Source of the DNA: Arthrobacter sp.
Lineage (GTDB): Bacteria > Actinomycetota > Actinomycetes > Actinomycetales > Micrococcaceae
NCBI GenBank assembly: GCA_031178585.1
Contig: JAPSIT010000015.1
Coordinates: 1-31,562 of the forward strand
Reading direction: 5' to 3'
DNA length: 31,562 nucleotides
Shown: positions 22,639-30,958 of the stretch, one piece after another
Position numbering within the stretch: the first letter of the stretch is position 1
Layout of the letters: each line of letters begins with the position of its first letter
The notes under the pieces: model-generated
What the model was told of the DNA's origin: nothing
The model's database searches: none
The model's input: the letters and a program-made list of their open reading frames with translations, nothing else
Made by a program: the position numbers and the translations under genes

Positions 22639-24870
22639 ATGACCCCCAACCCCAAACCTGCCATGCACCGTGCCCTCGGCGTGTCCAAGGAGATCGAGGA
22701 AGCGGCATGGTTCGTGCTCGGGGCGGGGCTCCAGGGCAGGCCCTCTGTGCTTGACGGGCGGACGCAGACGTGGACGGCGGATGCCGCCTCGGAGCTGCTC
22801 GAACGGCTGGAGCGGGGTGTGGCAGATGCCAAGGCGCCCATGATGACCAACCTCCGGCACAACCTCACGGACGCGTCCCGGCCCGCGAAGCAGCTTGCCG
22901 TTGAACTTCTGTTCCTGCAGTCGCTGCCGCTGGCCCACGAGGTCAAATCGCTGAAGGTCAAGCGCGCCCGCGTGGCCGAGGCGGCGTCCTGGCTGGAGCC
23001 GCCCCTACAGCTCCCGGACGAGCTGTACAAGGGCATGACCGACCACGGCGTCATCCGGGACCGGACCGCCGAATTCAACTGGACCATCTGGGACCACCTC
23101 ATGTGGCTGTGCAGGTTTGTCCGTCACGTGGACCAGCAGTCCACTGCGGCTATCACCAAGGCGCTGAAGGATCCGCTGGCCTTCCACGCGCTCGCAGCCG
23201 GTACCCCGGACGACCAGCCGGCCATCCGTCGCAGCATCGAGTTCCTCACCTGGCCGAACTTCTTCGAACCGGTCGTGGCCGACGTCGAGCGGCGGGAGAT
23301 CCGTGACGCCTTCGCTTCGCTCGTGGGCGGCGCCAAGGGGGACAGCGAGGAGGAAATCACCGCTGACATCCGCCGCATCCGCCTGCACCTGGATGAGCAG
23401 GCCGGCCAGCGCATTGACTGGTACTCCCGCCAGCTGGTGAGCCAGTGGCGCAAGGTGGGCGATCCGGGACGCCGCGCCTGGCTCCTGCGTACCCATCACG
23501 ACAACGCCGAACTCCTCACAGCCTGGCAGGCCGAGGAAAAGGTGACGCTCGACGTCGAACATCTCCGCCTTCTCGACGCGGGCGTCACAGCCGGGGTGGT
23601 CCAGCACGCCGTGGACGAGGACTACAAGCACCTCGGCTACGTGGAACGCGAAGACACCAAGACGGCGGTTTTCGCGTTTCTCACCGTCATGAAGCCCGGC
23701 GACCTCGCGCTGTACCAGAACGCCGGCGCCGTCCGCATCGGCGTGGTCCTCGGCGAGCCGGACCACAATGCTGACAACCGCCGGATGCGCCGGAAGGTGC
23801 GCTGGTTCGATGAGGCCCACCGCATGGCCGACTTGCCGCGCCATGTGCAGCGCCAGCTCGCGACGCCGGGGATCGTCGTCGACGTGACACGCGTCGTACA
23901 GGCGCTGCAGGCGCTGGTCCCGGCAGAAGCCGAAGCAGAGCCCGACGGCGGCGCGGAACCGGCCGCCGTCGTGCTCCCCGCCCCCAGCGGCTTCCGTCCG
24001 CTGACCGACGACTTCGCAGAGTCGCTCCACATGGAGCTGGAACCGCTGCAGGAAATTGCTGACCTCTTGGAGGAGAACCGGCAGCTGGTGCTGTACGGCC
24101 CGCCGGGCACCGGGAAGACGTACCTGGCGAAGCATCTCGCGGCTGAGCTCGCGCAGGACAGCACCGACGAACGGGTGAAGCTGGTGCAGTTCCACCCGTC
24201 CTACGCCTATGAGGATTTCTTCGAGGGCTACCGCCCGGACAAAACGGACGAGGGCCAGGTGTCCTTCAAGCTGGTGGCCGGGCCGCTGCGCCGTCTCGCT
24301 GAGGAAGCCGCCAAACCAGGCAACGAGTCGAAGCCGTATTTCCTGATCATCGACGAGATGAACCGCGCCAACCTGGCCAAGGTCTTCGGCGAGCTGTACT
24401 TCCTGCTGGAATACCGCGACGACCGGATCTACCTGCAGTACAGCCCCAACGAGCCGTTCACGCTCCCGGATAACCTGTACATCATCGGCACCATGAACAC
24501 CGCGGACCGCTCCATCGCCATGATGGACGCCGCCATCCGCCGCCGCTTCGCCTTCATCGAACTGCACCCCAAGACCGAACCCGTGAAGGGCTCGCTCCTG
24601 CGCTTCCTGGAGGCGCGGCAGCTGGACACCACCCCGGCGCTGCTGCTGGATGCCCTGAACGATTCCATCGACGAGTGGGACCGCGACCTGATGATCGGCC
24701 CGTCGTACTTCATGAAGAAGGCTGCCCAGACTCCTGCCGGGCTGCGCCGGATCTGGAAGTACGAGCTCATGCCGCTGCTTGAGGAGCATTATCACGGGCA
24801 GCTGACGCGGGCCCAGTTGGAGGAACGCTTCGGGCTGGACCAGCTGATGGGACGCCTTGCGGTCCGCTAG
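22639..24870 (+). CDS. mcrB: McrB-like AAA+ GTPase of a modification-dependent restriction system
   Basis: A 743-residue protein. The C-terminal AAA+ domain shows YGPPGTGKT (486-494), QFHPSYAYEDFFEGYRP, IIDEMNRANL with Asp572-Glu573, and MNTADRSI (619-626), the set that defines McrB-type GTPases. The first 330 residues form a long helical region I do not recognise, including a conserved-looking TWPNFFEPVV stretch. Residues about 345-400 (MKPGDLALYQNAGAVRIGVVLGE and a RRKVRWFD end) resemble EVE/YTH-fold modules, which read modified bases in related systems. The ATG is predicted to be leaderless. McrC follows 4 nt after the stop. McrB drives GTP-dependent translocation on modified DNA; the modification recognised here is unknown. 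Confidence 0.88.
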   Translation: MTPNPKPAMHRALGVSKEIEEAAWFVLGAGLQGRPSVLDGRTQTWTADAASELLERLERGVADAKAPMMTNLRHNLTDASRPAKQLAVELLFLQSLPLAHEVKSLKVKRARVAEAASWLEPPLQLPDELYKGMTDHGVIRDRTAEFNWTIWDHLMWLCRFVRHVDQQSTAAITKALKDPLAFHALAAGTPDDQPAIRRSIEFLTWPNFFEPVVADVERREIRDAFASLVGGAKGDSEEEITADIRRIRLHLDEQAGQRIDWYSRQLVSQWRKVGDPGRRAWLLRTHHDNAELLTAWQAEEKVTLDVEHLRLLDAGVTAGVVQHAVDEDYKHLGYVEREDTKTAVFAFLTVMKPGDLALYQNAGAVRIGVVLGEPDHNADNRRMRRKVRWFDEAHRMADLPRHVQRQLATPGIVVDVTRVVQALQALVPAEAEAEPDGGAEPAAVVLPAPSGFRPLTDDFAESLHMELEPLQEIADLLEENRQLVLYGPPGTGKTYLAKHLAAELAQDSTDERVKLVQFHPSYAYEDFFEGYRPDKTDEGQVSFKLVAGPLRRLAEEAAKPGNESKPYFLIIDEMNRANLAKVFGELYFLLEYRDDRIYLQYSPNEPFTLPDNLYIIGTMNTADRSIAMMDAAIRRRFAFIELHPKTEPVKGSLLRFLEARQLDTTPALLLDALNDSIDEWDRDLMIGPSYFMKKAAQTPAGLRRIWKYELMPLLEEHYHGQLTRAQLEERFGLDQLMGRLAVR

Positions 24871-24874
24871 CGCG

Positions 24875-26140
24875 GTGCGGCCGGGAGCGTCCGGCCGTGG
24901 ACTTCCCAGGCAGGGATTCCGGCACCTTGTGCTGGACGAGCTGTCCGGCGGCATCGTGGAGAAGCTGGATCCAGCCAGTGCCGCCAGCGTCAATTCCAGC
25001 GGGCTCGCCAAGGCCTCACCCATGGGCATGGGCCTGTACCGGATCGAGCCGGTGGGCGTGGTGGGTTCCGTGCGCACACCGCAGGTGCAGCTCGACGTGC
25101 GGCCCAAAGGCCGGCTGGGACTGAGCAGACTGCTGTTCCTGCTGAGCTACACCGGGGACCAGGGGTTCCGCGATGACGCCGTCATGGCCGCTGAGGACCC
25201 CGGCTTGTGGAGCGCGCTGGCGTCGTCCCTGGTGCAGCTCGCCGAACGTGCCTTGCAACGCGGAGTGCTGCAGGGGTACCTCACCGTGGACGAGTCGCTC
25301 CGGACGGTCAAAGGCAGGATCCGTATCTCGGACCAGATCTCGCGCCGGCCCGGCATGCTGGTCCCTCTCGAAGTCTCCTACGACGAATTCACCGTCGACA
25401 TCCCCGAGAACCGGATACTTCGGGCCGCCCTCGAACGCATGTCCCGTGTCCCCGGCGTCCGTCCCGAGGTGCTGAGCCGCCTGCGCCAGCTCAAGGGAAA
25501 GCTTGACGACGTCACCCGCCTTCAGTCCGGCGCCCCACTCCCGTCCTGGCGGGCCAACCGGATGAATGCCCGTTATCACACAGCACTACGGCTCTCAGAG
25601 GTCATCCTGCGCAACGCCTCGGCGGAACCCGGCGAGGGGCAACAGGAGAGCGCCTCCTTCGTGGTGGACATGGACCGCGTATTCGAAGACTTCGTAGGCA
25701 AGGCCCTCCGGCAGGCGATGGCGGTCTTCCCCGGTGAGATGCGGCTGCAGTACAACGCCCTGCTCAACGAGGCCGTTCGGGATTCAGACCGGCTTTCCGT
25801 CCGGCCTGACGCTGTGCATCTGCTCGGCGGTCGCCCGGTGGTGGTTTACGACGCGAAATACCGGGCACGCTCGGATCGCGGGGCTTCGTTGTCTGCCGAT
25901 CACTTTCAAATGCTGGCCTACTGCACGGCGCTGCAGGTGCCTACCGCCTGGCTGGTCTATGCCGGGGCGGGGGAGATGAAGCTTAGACGGATTCTCAACA
26001 CGGATATCGACATCGTGGAGTTTCCGCTGGATCTTTCCCGGCCGCCGTCCGAAATACTGGCAGCCATCGCTGATCTCGCCGAGCAGTCGTGGGGCGAGGT
26101 CGTGCGGCAGGTCCGGCTGGGCGGCCAAACAACGGCATAG
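24875..26140 (+). CDS. mcrC: McrC-like nuclease subunit
   Basis: A 421-residue partner of McrB. The N-terminal part (GLYRIEPVGVVGSVRTPQV, then VRPKGRLGLSRLLFLLSY) is the McrC-specific region that stimulates the GTPase. The C-terminal part is a PD-(D/E)xK nuclease: Asp312 in RPDAV and Asp326-Ala-Lys328 in VVYDAKYR. The GTG at 24875, 4 nt after the McrB stop, is preferred; a TTG at 24857 within the McrB gene is possible. Neither has a clear ribosome site, so translation is likely coupled. McrC cuts DNA when recruited by McrB bound to modified sites. Confidence 0.87.
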   Translation: MRPGASGRGLPRQGFRHLVLDELSGGIVEKLDPASAASVNSSGLAKASPMGMGLYRIEPVGVVGSVRTPQVQLDVRPKGRLGLSRLLFLLSYTGDQGFRDDAVMAAEDPGLWSALASSLVQLAERALQRGVLQGYLTVDESLRTVKGRIRISDQISRRPGMLVPLEVSYDEFTVDIPENRILRAALERMSRVPGVRPEVLSRLRQLKGKLDDVTRLQSGAPLPSWRANRMNARYHTALRLSEVILRNASAEPGEGQQESASFVVDMDRVFEDFVGKALRQAMAVFPGEMRLQYNALLNEAVRDSDRLSVRPDAVHLLGGRPVVVYDAKYRARSDRGASLSADHFQMLAYCTALQVPTAWLVYAGAGEMKLRRILNTDIDIVEFPLDLSRPPSEILAAIADLAEQSWGEVVRQVRLGGQTTA

Positions 26141-26181
26141 TCAGGCTGGCCGGTTGAGGACGCAGCCTCGGGTGCGCTGCC

Positions 26182-26499
26182 TCAGGCAGGCGCTGCCTCC
26201 GGAAGTTCTTCGGATTCAGCATCCGGATCGGCGTCCAGAAATTCGCGGTGCATGGAGCGCAGGTGCTCCAGCAAAGCCTTCTCAGGGCAGGTGGAATGCC
26301 GGGTGAGGAGCGCGCGCAGCCGGATCCGAGCGTCCGCAGTTTCCGGGCTCAGGTCGTCGAGAATCGACGAGATGATCGCCATGACCTGGCGCCGCATGGG
26401 TCCCAGCTCCGGATCCTTGGTGGGCTGGTCGTATTGCGGCCACGAGGCGAGCGGTGCGGAGTAGGGGCGCAGCCCTGCCGGGACTAGATTCTGCGACAT
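26182..26499 (-). CDS. Small hypothetical protein
   Basis: A 105-residue soluble protein I do not recognise. GGAGAG lies 6 nt before the ATG at 26499, supporting translation. The middle (MRRQVMAIISSILDDLSPETADARIRL is one helix-rich segment) contains hydrophobic heptad-like spacing and the end is rich in Glu, Asp and Ala. It has one Cys and no membrane segment. It is convergent with McrC (41 bp gap) and divergent from the TetR gene; the palindrome at 26634-26653 could control it as well. Function unknown. Confidence 0.65.
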   Translation of the reverse strand: MSQNLVPAGLRPYSAPLASWPQYDQPTKDPELGPMRRQVMAIISSILDDLSPETADARIRLRALLTRHSTCPEKALLEHLRSMHREFLDADPDAESEELPEAAPA

Positions 26500-26633
26500 G
26501 TCACTCTCCGGTTCCCTTGGGTGTCAGGTTCTTGGTGAAGTTGTGATGCTGACCGCGTCTATATCAAGGCTGACTCCTCGGCGGGGGATCGGCCACCTCC
26601 TGCGGAATGAACAATGTATGAAAACTTTATCCT

Positions 26634-26653
26634 GAGACAGACAAGTCTGTCTC
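26634..26653. promoter_or_regulatory. Perfect 20-bp palindrome, candidate TetR operator
   Basis: GAGACAGACAAGTCTGTCTC has 9-bp perfect arms around AA. The AGACAGAC/GTCTGTCT pattern is typical of TetR-family operators. It lies in the 354-bp gap between the small protein gene at 26499 and the TetR start, and overlaps the expected -35 region for the -10-like TAGGAT (26665-26670). Autoregulation is the natural reading. Confidence 0.7.
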
Positions 26654-26853
26654 GTGTTTGGGGTTAGGATGTTAAACAAATGGAGAATTCATCCAGAACC
26701 GCTTTTCCAAGCGCCGGGATTTTTCCATCCCGCGGGCTCCAGTCTGACCCGCAGGCCCAGACCCTGCCGGGTGTCACGCAAGACGTGGGCCCCGGCAAGC
26801 TGAACCACCTGTTAAGCCCCGGCGCAACTCTGCAGGAGTCCGGAGCTCAAGCC

Positions 26854-27501
26854 ATGGATAGGGAACGACAAGCCCAGAACTCACCAGCCATTTCGGGCGC
26901 CGGGGTCACCGGCCCCGCCGTCCTAGCCGCAGCCGCCGCCAGCCCAGCCGGAATCCGGGAGCGGATCGTCGACACTGCCTACGATCTCTTTGCCCGGCGC
27001 GGCGTGCGGGATGTTGGCATCAACGAACTCATCAGCCGGTCCGGTGTCGCTAAGGCCACGTTCTACCGCCACTTCGCATCCAAGGACCAGGTGGTGCTCG
27101 CCTTCCTCGAACAGCGCGACCGCGTGTGGACTGTGAACGCAATCGTTGGCGAAGCGCGTAAGCGGGCCGACACGCCCGAAGATCAACTCCTGGCCATCTT
27201 CGATGTGTTCTCCGACTGGTTCCAGCGCACCGATTTCGAGGCATGCTCTTTCATTAACGTGCTTCTTGAGATGGGCTCCAGCCATCCTCTTGGGCGCGCC
27301 AGTATCGATTACCTCGCCAAAATTCGGGGACATGTGCAGCAGCTAGCGGAAGAGGCCGGTCTGCAGCGGACCGAGGATTTTTCCCGGTCATGGCACATCC
27401 TGATGAAGGGGTCCATCATTTCGGCGGCTGAAGGTGACACAGCGGCGGCCATGCGTGCCCGCCAGCTCGCTGGTTGGCTGATCGAACACCACCGAGAGTA
27501 A
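26854..27501 (+). CDS. TetR-family transcriptional regulator
   Basis: With the ATG at 26854 the product has 215 residues, the usual TetR size. The N-terminal helix-turn-helix is clear: IRERIVDTAYDLFARRGVRDVGINELISRSGVAKATFYRHFASKDQVV in outline, with the conserved TFYRHFASKD. The C-terminal effector domain is not assignable. CGGAG (26841-26845) lies 8 nt before this ATG. An in-frame ATG at 26680 adds 58 residues and sits 9 nt after a TAGGAT box, so a leaderless longer form is possible; the extra part is Pro/Gly/Ser-rich and not domain-like. A perfect palindrome lies upstream. The regulated target may be the divergent small gene or a remote locus. Confidence 0.85.
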   Translation: MDRERQAQNSPAISGAGVTGPAVLAAAAASPAGIRERIVDTAYDLFARRGVRDVGINELISRSGVAKATFYRHFASKDQVVLAFLEQRDRVWTVNAIVGEARKRADTPEDQLLAIFDVFSDWFQRTDFEACSFINVLLEMGSSHPLGRASIDYLAKIRGHVQQLAEEAGLQRTEDFSRSWHILMKGSIISAAEGDTAAAMRARQLAGWLIEHHRE

Positions 27502-27526
27502 GCCGGCGCAGGCCTGCAGGCGGATA

Positions 27527-29188
27527 TCAGGCTGGAACGGCAAACGTAAACGTGGTGCCCCGCCCCACTTCGCTGGACAGCGAAACCGTGCCGCCGTGCG
27601 CCTCTACAATGGCTTTGCTGATGGACAGTCCCAGTCCGACGCCGGGAATGGCCGAGTTGCGGACGGCCTGGGAGCGGAAGAACTTGGTAAAAACTTCTTC
27701 CTGATCCTCTTTGCTCATTCCCATGCCGGTATCGGTGACACTGCATACGACGGTCCCGTCGTCGGACCGCAGCGAGACTGTCACCTCACCGCCGTCGGGG
27801 GAGTACTTAATGGCGTTGGAAACCAGGTTGTCGAGGACCTGGGAGACGCGGGCGGCGTCCACATGGGCCTCCAACCGCTCAGGGGCGTTGGCCCGCAGTT
27901 TGATCCCGGATTCCGTGGCGCGGGGTAGGGCAGCGGTGATGCTGGCGCGCACCAGTTCTGCGACGTCGACGGCGTGCGGGCTGACGACCAGTTGTCCATT
28001 CCTGCTCGACAGGAGGTCGGAAACGAGGGTCAGGAGCCGTTCGGAGTTCCGGCGGATAATCTCAAGAGGCGCACGAACGTCGTCCCTCAGAGCCTCGTCA
28101 TCCAGCATCAGCTCCACATAGCCGAGGATCGATGTCAGCGGTGTCCGGAATTCGTGCGAGACGCTGGCGACGAATTCGTCCTTGGCAGCCAAGGCCTTGA
28201 CCAGATCTGTGACGTCACTGAAAACGATGACCGAGCCGGCAAAGTTGCCTTCGTGGTCAATCATCGGCCTGGCGCTTGTGGTGACGGCGCGCTGCTCGTC
28301 ACCGGCGCCCAGCCAGACGAGGTAGTCGGTGAACTCCTCGCCCAGTATGGCCTTGCGGACAGGCCGCTGCTCGACAGGAACAAGGGTGGTCCTGTCACGG
28401 TCGAAGACGAGGAGCTGGGACTCGTTCGGATCGTTGTTGTCCGGAGGCGAAGCCAGCAGGTGATGGGCCCGCTGCTTCCGGTTCATCAGGATGTCGTTCC
28501 CTTCTGCATCCACTGCAAGGACACCAAGGTGCACGGTATCGAGCACTGTGTTCAGCAGCCGCTCCTGGTGCTTGCTCGCGTCCAGCACCCCACGCAGCTG
28601 GCTGTCCTTCTCCTCAACATCCCGTTGCTGTCGCATCATGCTCAGGGTCAAGACGGTGACGGAAACGCCGATTCCCAATGACATGACGGGGAGCAGGAGC
28701 GAACGGGCAAGATCCGGGCCGGATATGTCTCCCTTGATGAGAAGCGGAACCCAGATGATGCCGAGGGGGCCGAGAAATGACAGGGCTACGGCGCTTCTGG
28801 GAAACACTCCGGATGCGCAAAGCCAAATCACGGGGAAGACAGCCAACAGGCTGATACCAACCAGACTGTCTTGGCCCCCCTCCCTTCCCAGCCCGATCGA
28901 GACCAGATCCAGCAACGGAATCACGAGGAAGCTGGGATAGGGCAGGCGATCCCACGGGACGGCAAAGCACAGAATCAGGATGGCGGCCTGGGAGAAAAGG
29001 AAACTGAGGAAGAGCGGATTCAGCAGTGTTCCCGGGAAGTAAGCCAGAATAAGCAAAGCCGTCAGGGCCACTGTCACAGAAAGTGGCAGCTGGCTCAGTG
29101 TCACGCGGCCCCGCATGGAATACTCGTGAAAGGGCCGGCTGAACAGCAGAAACCTGCCCGATGCCTCGGTCCAAGCCTTTCTGCTCAT
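27527..29188 (-). CDS. Membrane sensor histidine kinase with PAS domain
   Basis: A 553-residue sensor. The N-terminal 170 or so residues form about six hydrophobic segments, resembling no sensor domain I can name. A PAS-like region follows (AVDAEGNDILMNRKQR, then EGNFAGSVIVFSDVTDL). The HisKA domain has His345 in SVSHEFRTPLTSILGY, and the ATPase domain shows DNLVSNAIKYSPDGGEV, DTGMGM and GVGLGLSISKAIVEAHGG. The ATG at 29188 is the best start: the open frame extends to 29302 but there overlaps the divergent response-regulator start. It is divergent from that regulator, which is its probable partner. The signal is unknown. Confidence 0.85.
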   Translation of the reverse strand: MSRKAWTEASGRFLLFSRPFHEYSMRGRVTLSQLPLSVTVALTALLILAYFPGTLLNPLFLSFLFSQAAILILCFAVPWDRLPYPSFLVIPLLDLVSIGLGREGGQDSLVGISLLAVFPVIWLCASGVFPRSAVALSFLGPLGIIWVPLLIKGDISGPDLARSLLLPVMSLGIGVSVTVLTLSMMRQQRDVEEKDSQLRGVLDASKHQERLLNTVLDTVHLGVLAVDAEGNDILMNRKQRAHHLLASPPDNNDPNESQLLVFDRDRTTLVPVEQRPVRKAILGEEFTDYLVWLGAGDEQRAVTTSARPMIDHEGNFAGSVIVFSDVTDLVKALAAKDEFVASVSHEFRTPLTSILGYVELMLDDEALRDDVRAPLEIIRRNSERLLTLVSDLLSSRNGQLVVSPHAVDVAELVRASITAALPRATESGIKLRANAPERLEAHVDAARVSQVLDNLVSNAIKYSPDGGEVTVSLRSDDGTVVCSVTDTGMGMSKEDQEEVFTKFFRSQAVRNSAIPGVGLGLSISKAIVEAHGGTVSLSSEVGRGTTFTFAVPA

Positions 29189-29250
29189 GGGCGCGGATCG
29201 GTAAGGGCGCGGCGGAAGTAGTCCATACGAGCAGGATATCGGTCGAGGGC

Positions 29251-29256
29251 TATACT
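29251..29256 (+). promoter_or_regulatory. -10 box of the response-regulator gene
   Basis: TATACT (29251-29256), a 5-of-6 match, lies 33 nt before the ATG at 29290 and after a GGC. No good -35 box is visible at 17 bp, which suggests an activator-dependent or extended promoter. Confidence 0.4.
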
Positions 29257-29289
29257 TCAGACGGGATGTAGCGGGCTGAGGGGACTGCA

Positions 29290-30045
29290 ATGGGCGACAC
29301 ACGCGTGGGTTTGGTTATTGAAGACGACCACGATATTCGAGAGCTGGTTCGGGTTGTACTGACGCAGGCGGGCTTTGAGGTCACGGCCGCCTCAAGCGGA
29401 GCGGAAGGTGTTTTGGCAGCAAAAAACCTGGACCCCGCCGTCATAACCCTGGACCTTGGCCTGCCGGACATCGATGGGTTTGAAGTGGCGCGGCAGATCC
29501 GGCAGTTCTCCGACGCCTATATCGTGATGCTCACCGCGAGGGCTGAGGAGCTGGACACCCTGATTGGCCTGGAATCCGGGGCCGACGATTACCTCACCAA
29601 GCCCTTCCGGCCCAGGGAGTTGCGCGCCCGTGTGGCCGCCATGATGCGGCGCCCGCGTTCAACGCCGGACCTCGCCGACGATTTAGGCGCACCTGCCGCT
29701 GCGGCCGATGATTCCAGAAGCTACCGCCACAACGGACTCGATCTGAGCTACGAGTCCCGGACAGTCGCGGTGGACGGCCAGGAATTGAGCCTCACCCGCA
29801 CGGAATTTGATTTGCTGCACGCTCTGCTGGAAGCAAACCGCATGGTGCGTACCAAAGCCGATCTGGTGCGCCGGTTGCGCGACGAGCCGTACGACGTCGG
29901 AAGCTACATCAGCGAAGCTGATGAGCGGTCCGTCGAAGTCCACATGGGAAACCTCCGCAAAAAGCTTGGCGATTCGGCGCAGCATCCGCGCTGGCTCCAG
30001 ACCGTCCGCGGGGTCGGCTACCGGCTGGCTCCCGAACAGGACTGA
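29290..30045 (+). CDS. OmpR/PhoB-family response regulator
   Basis: A 251-residue regulator with an N-terminal receiver and a C-terminal winged helix. The receiver has the acidic pocket EDD (11-13), phospho-acceptor Asp55 in ITLDLGLPDIDG, and the conserved Thr/Lys segment LTKPFRPREL. A linker of about 40 residues precedes the Trans_reg_C domain (LSLTRTEFDLLHALLEANRMV and VHMGNLRKKLG, ending VRGVGYRL). A GAGGGGA ribosome site precedes the ATG. It is divergent from the histidine kinase and likely activated by it. The winged helix holds a longer loop than usual (RDEPYDVGSYISEADERSVEV) before the recognition helix. The stop is 4 bp from the convergent Vsr stop. Confidence 0.93.
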   Translation: MGDTRVGLVIEDDHDIRELVRVVLTQAGFEVTAASSGAEGVLAAKNLDPAVITLDLGLPDIDGFEVARQIRQFSDAYIVMLTARAEELDTLIGLESGADDYLTKPFRPRELRARVAAMMRRPRSTPDLADDLGAPAAAADDSRSYRHNGLDLSYESRTVAVDGQELSLTRTEFDLLHALLEANRMVRTKADLVRRLRDEPYDVGSYISEADERSVEVHMGNLRKKLGDSAQHPRWLQTVRGVGYRLAPEQD

Positions 30046-30049
30046 CGCG

Positions 30050-30472
30050 TTAGCCTTGGAGGAATCTATCGAGATGTTCCTCCAAGGCGTGCCGGTCCTT
30101 CAGCTCACACTCCCAAACAGTGAGCACATCCCAGCCCGCACTTGCGAGCTGCTGGCGCTGGTCGGCGTCTCGGCTTCTGGTTCTGGTGCGTTTAGCTTCC
30201 CAGAACTCGGCGTTGGCCTTCGGCGCGTGCTGGCCTACCCGGCAGTCGTGGAAGTGCCAGAAACATCCGTTGATGAAGATGACCTTGCGCCGGCTGGCGA
30301 AAACCAGGTCCGGATTTCCGGGCAGTTTGCTGCCGCCCGAGGCCCCGTGGAGGCGGTAGCGGTAGCCCTTGGCGTGCAGGAGGCCGCGCACCAGCAATTC
30401 AGGTTTTGTGTTCTTACCCCTGATCCGGGACATGTTCCAGCTGCGCTGTTCAGGAGTCAGCCGGTCTGCCAT
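30050..30472 (-). CDS. vsr: Vsr-type very-short-patch repair endonuclease
   Basis: A 140-residue Vsr-family nuclease. RSWNMSRIRGKNTKPELLVR is the conserved N-terminal region, PGNPDLVF supplies the metal-binding Asp55 (Asp51 in E. coli Vsr), and INGCFWHFHDC with VWEC supplies the later catalytic and zinc ligands (His73, His75, Cys77, Cys122). The residue equivalent to E. coli His64 is Asn68 here; other family members also vary at this place. Vsr nicks next to T:G mismatches produced by deaminated 5-methylcytosine. Normally it travels with a cytosine methyltransferase gene, and none is in the window. It appears leaderless and faces the response regulator. Confidence 0.88.
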   Translation of the reverse strand: MADRLTPEQRSWNMSRIRGKNTKPELLVRGLLHAKGYRYRLHGASGGSKLPGNPDLVFASRRKVIFINGCFWHFHDCRVGQHAPKANAEFWEAKRTRTRSRDADQRQQLASAGWDVLTVWECELKDRHALEEHLDRFLQG

Positions 30473-30484
30473 GGTTCCAGTCTA
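30473..30484 (-). promoter_or_regulatory. Candidate -10 box for a leaderless vsr transcript
   Basis: On the minus strand TAGACT (30484-30479) ends 6 nt before the ATG at 30472. There is no Shine-Dalgarno sequence. The layout matches that before 8662 and 22639. Confidence 0.45.
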
Positions 30485-30526
30485 GGCAGCTCTGTGTGTG
30501 GGCCGGACGTGGTGCCGGAGCCGCCG

Positions 30527-30958
30527 TCAGGCGTTGTAGTCCGGTTGTGAACCGAATTCGAAGTGCCTTCCGCTGACGGAACCGGGGTCAATCTCGACGT
30601 AAAAGTCCTTCAGTGTGGGGACCCACGACTCCAGGCCCAGTTCCTCAGCCTCGGCAATTTCCTCGGACTGGCTCAGCACCCTCGCCGTACCGCGCAACAC
30701 AACTGACCACGCCTGGTCCGAGAGGATGCCGTCGGTCTCGAAGAGGACGCGGTCGTTGATGGTGAGCTCGGCCAACTTGTTGCCCGGCGCCGTGCGGAAG
30801 TAGAGCTTCCGGCGGCTGGTCACGAAATTGACGGGGAAAATGTCCGGCTCGCCGGCCACGGTGACCACCAGCCTGCCGTGGCGTGCGCCCTCCAGCAGCT
30901 GCCAGCACTGCTCGTCGTCGAGGATAAGGATCGGGTCGCCGTCAGGGTGGTTGAACAT
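30527..30958 (-). CDS. Pyridoxamine 5-phosphate oxidase-family (flavin/F420 split-barrel) protein
   Basis: A 143-residue split-barrel protein of the Pyridox_ox_2 type. Recognisable parts are GRLVVTVAGEPDIFPVNFV (the first strands), KLYFRTAPGNKLAEL (phosphate-binding region of the cofactor) and VVLRGTARVL. Such proteins bind FMN or F420 and reduce small molecules or store cofactor; their roles are mostly unassigned. Two tandem ATGs occur at 30961 and 30958; the second is preferred because GGAG (30967-30964) then lies at 5 nt. It precedes the vsr gene on the same strand by 54 bp but need not be co-transcribed. Confidence 0.85.
   Translation of the reverse strand: MFNHPDGDPILILDDEQCWQLLEGARHGRLVVTVAGEPDIFPVNFVTSRRKLYFRTAPGNKLAELTINDRVLFETDGILSDQAWSVVLRGTARVLSQSEEIAEAEELGLESWVPTLKDFYVEIDPGSVSGRHFEFGSQPDYNA

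Noticed and set aside
23005..25107. Open frame of 700 codons on the minus strand
   Set aside because: Antisense to the McrB and McrC genes, with repetitive Val/Leu/His-rich composition and no domain; a mirror of high-GC coding.
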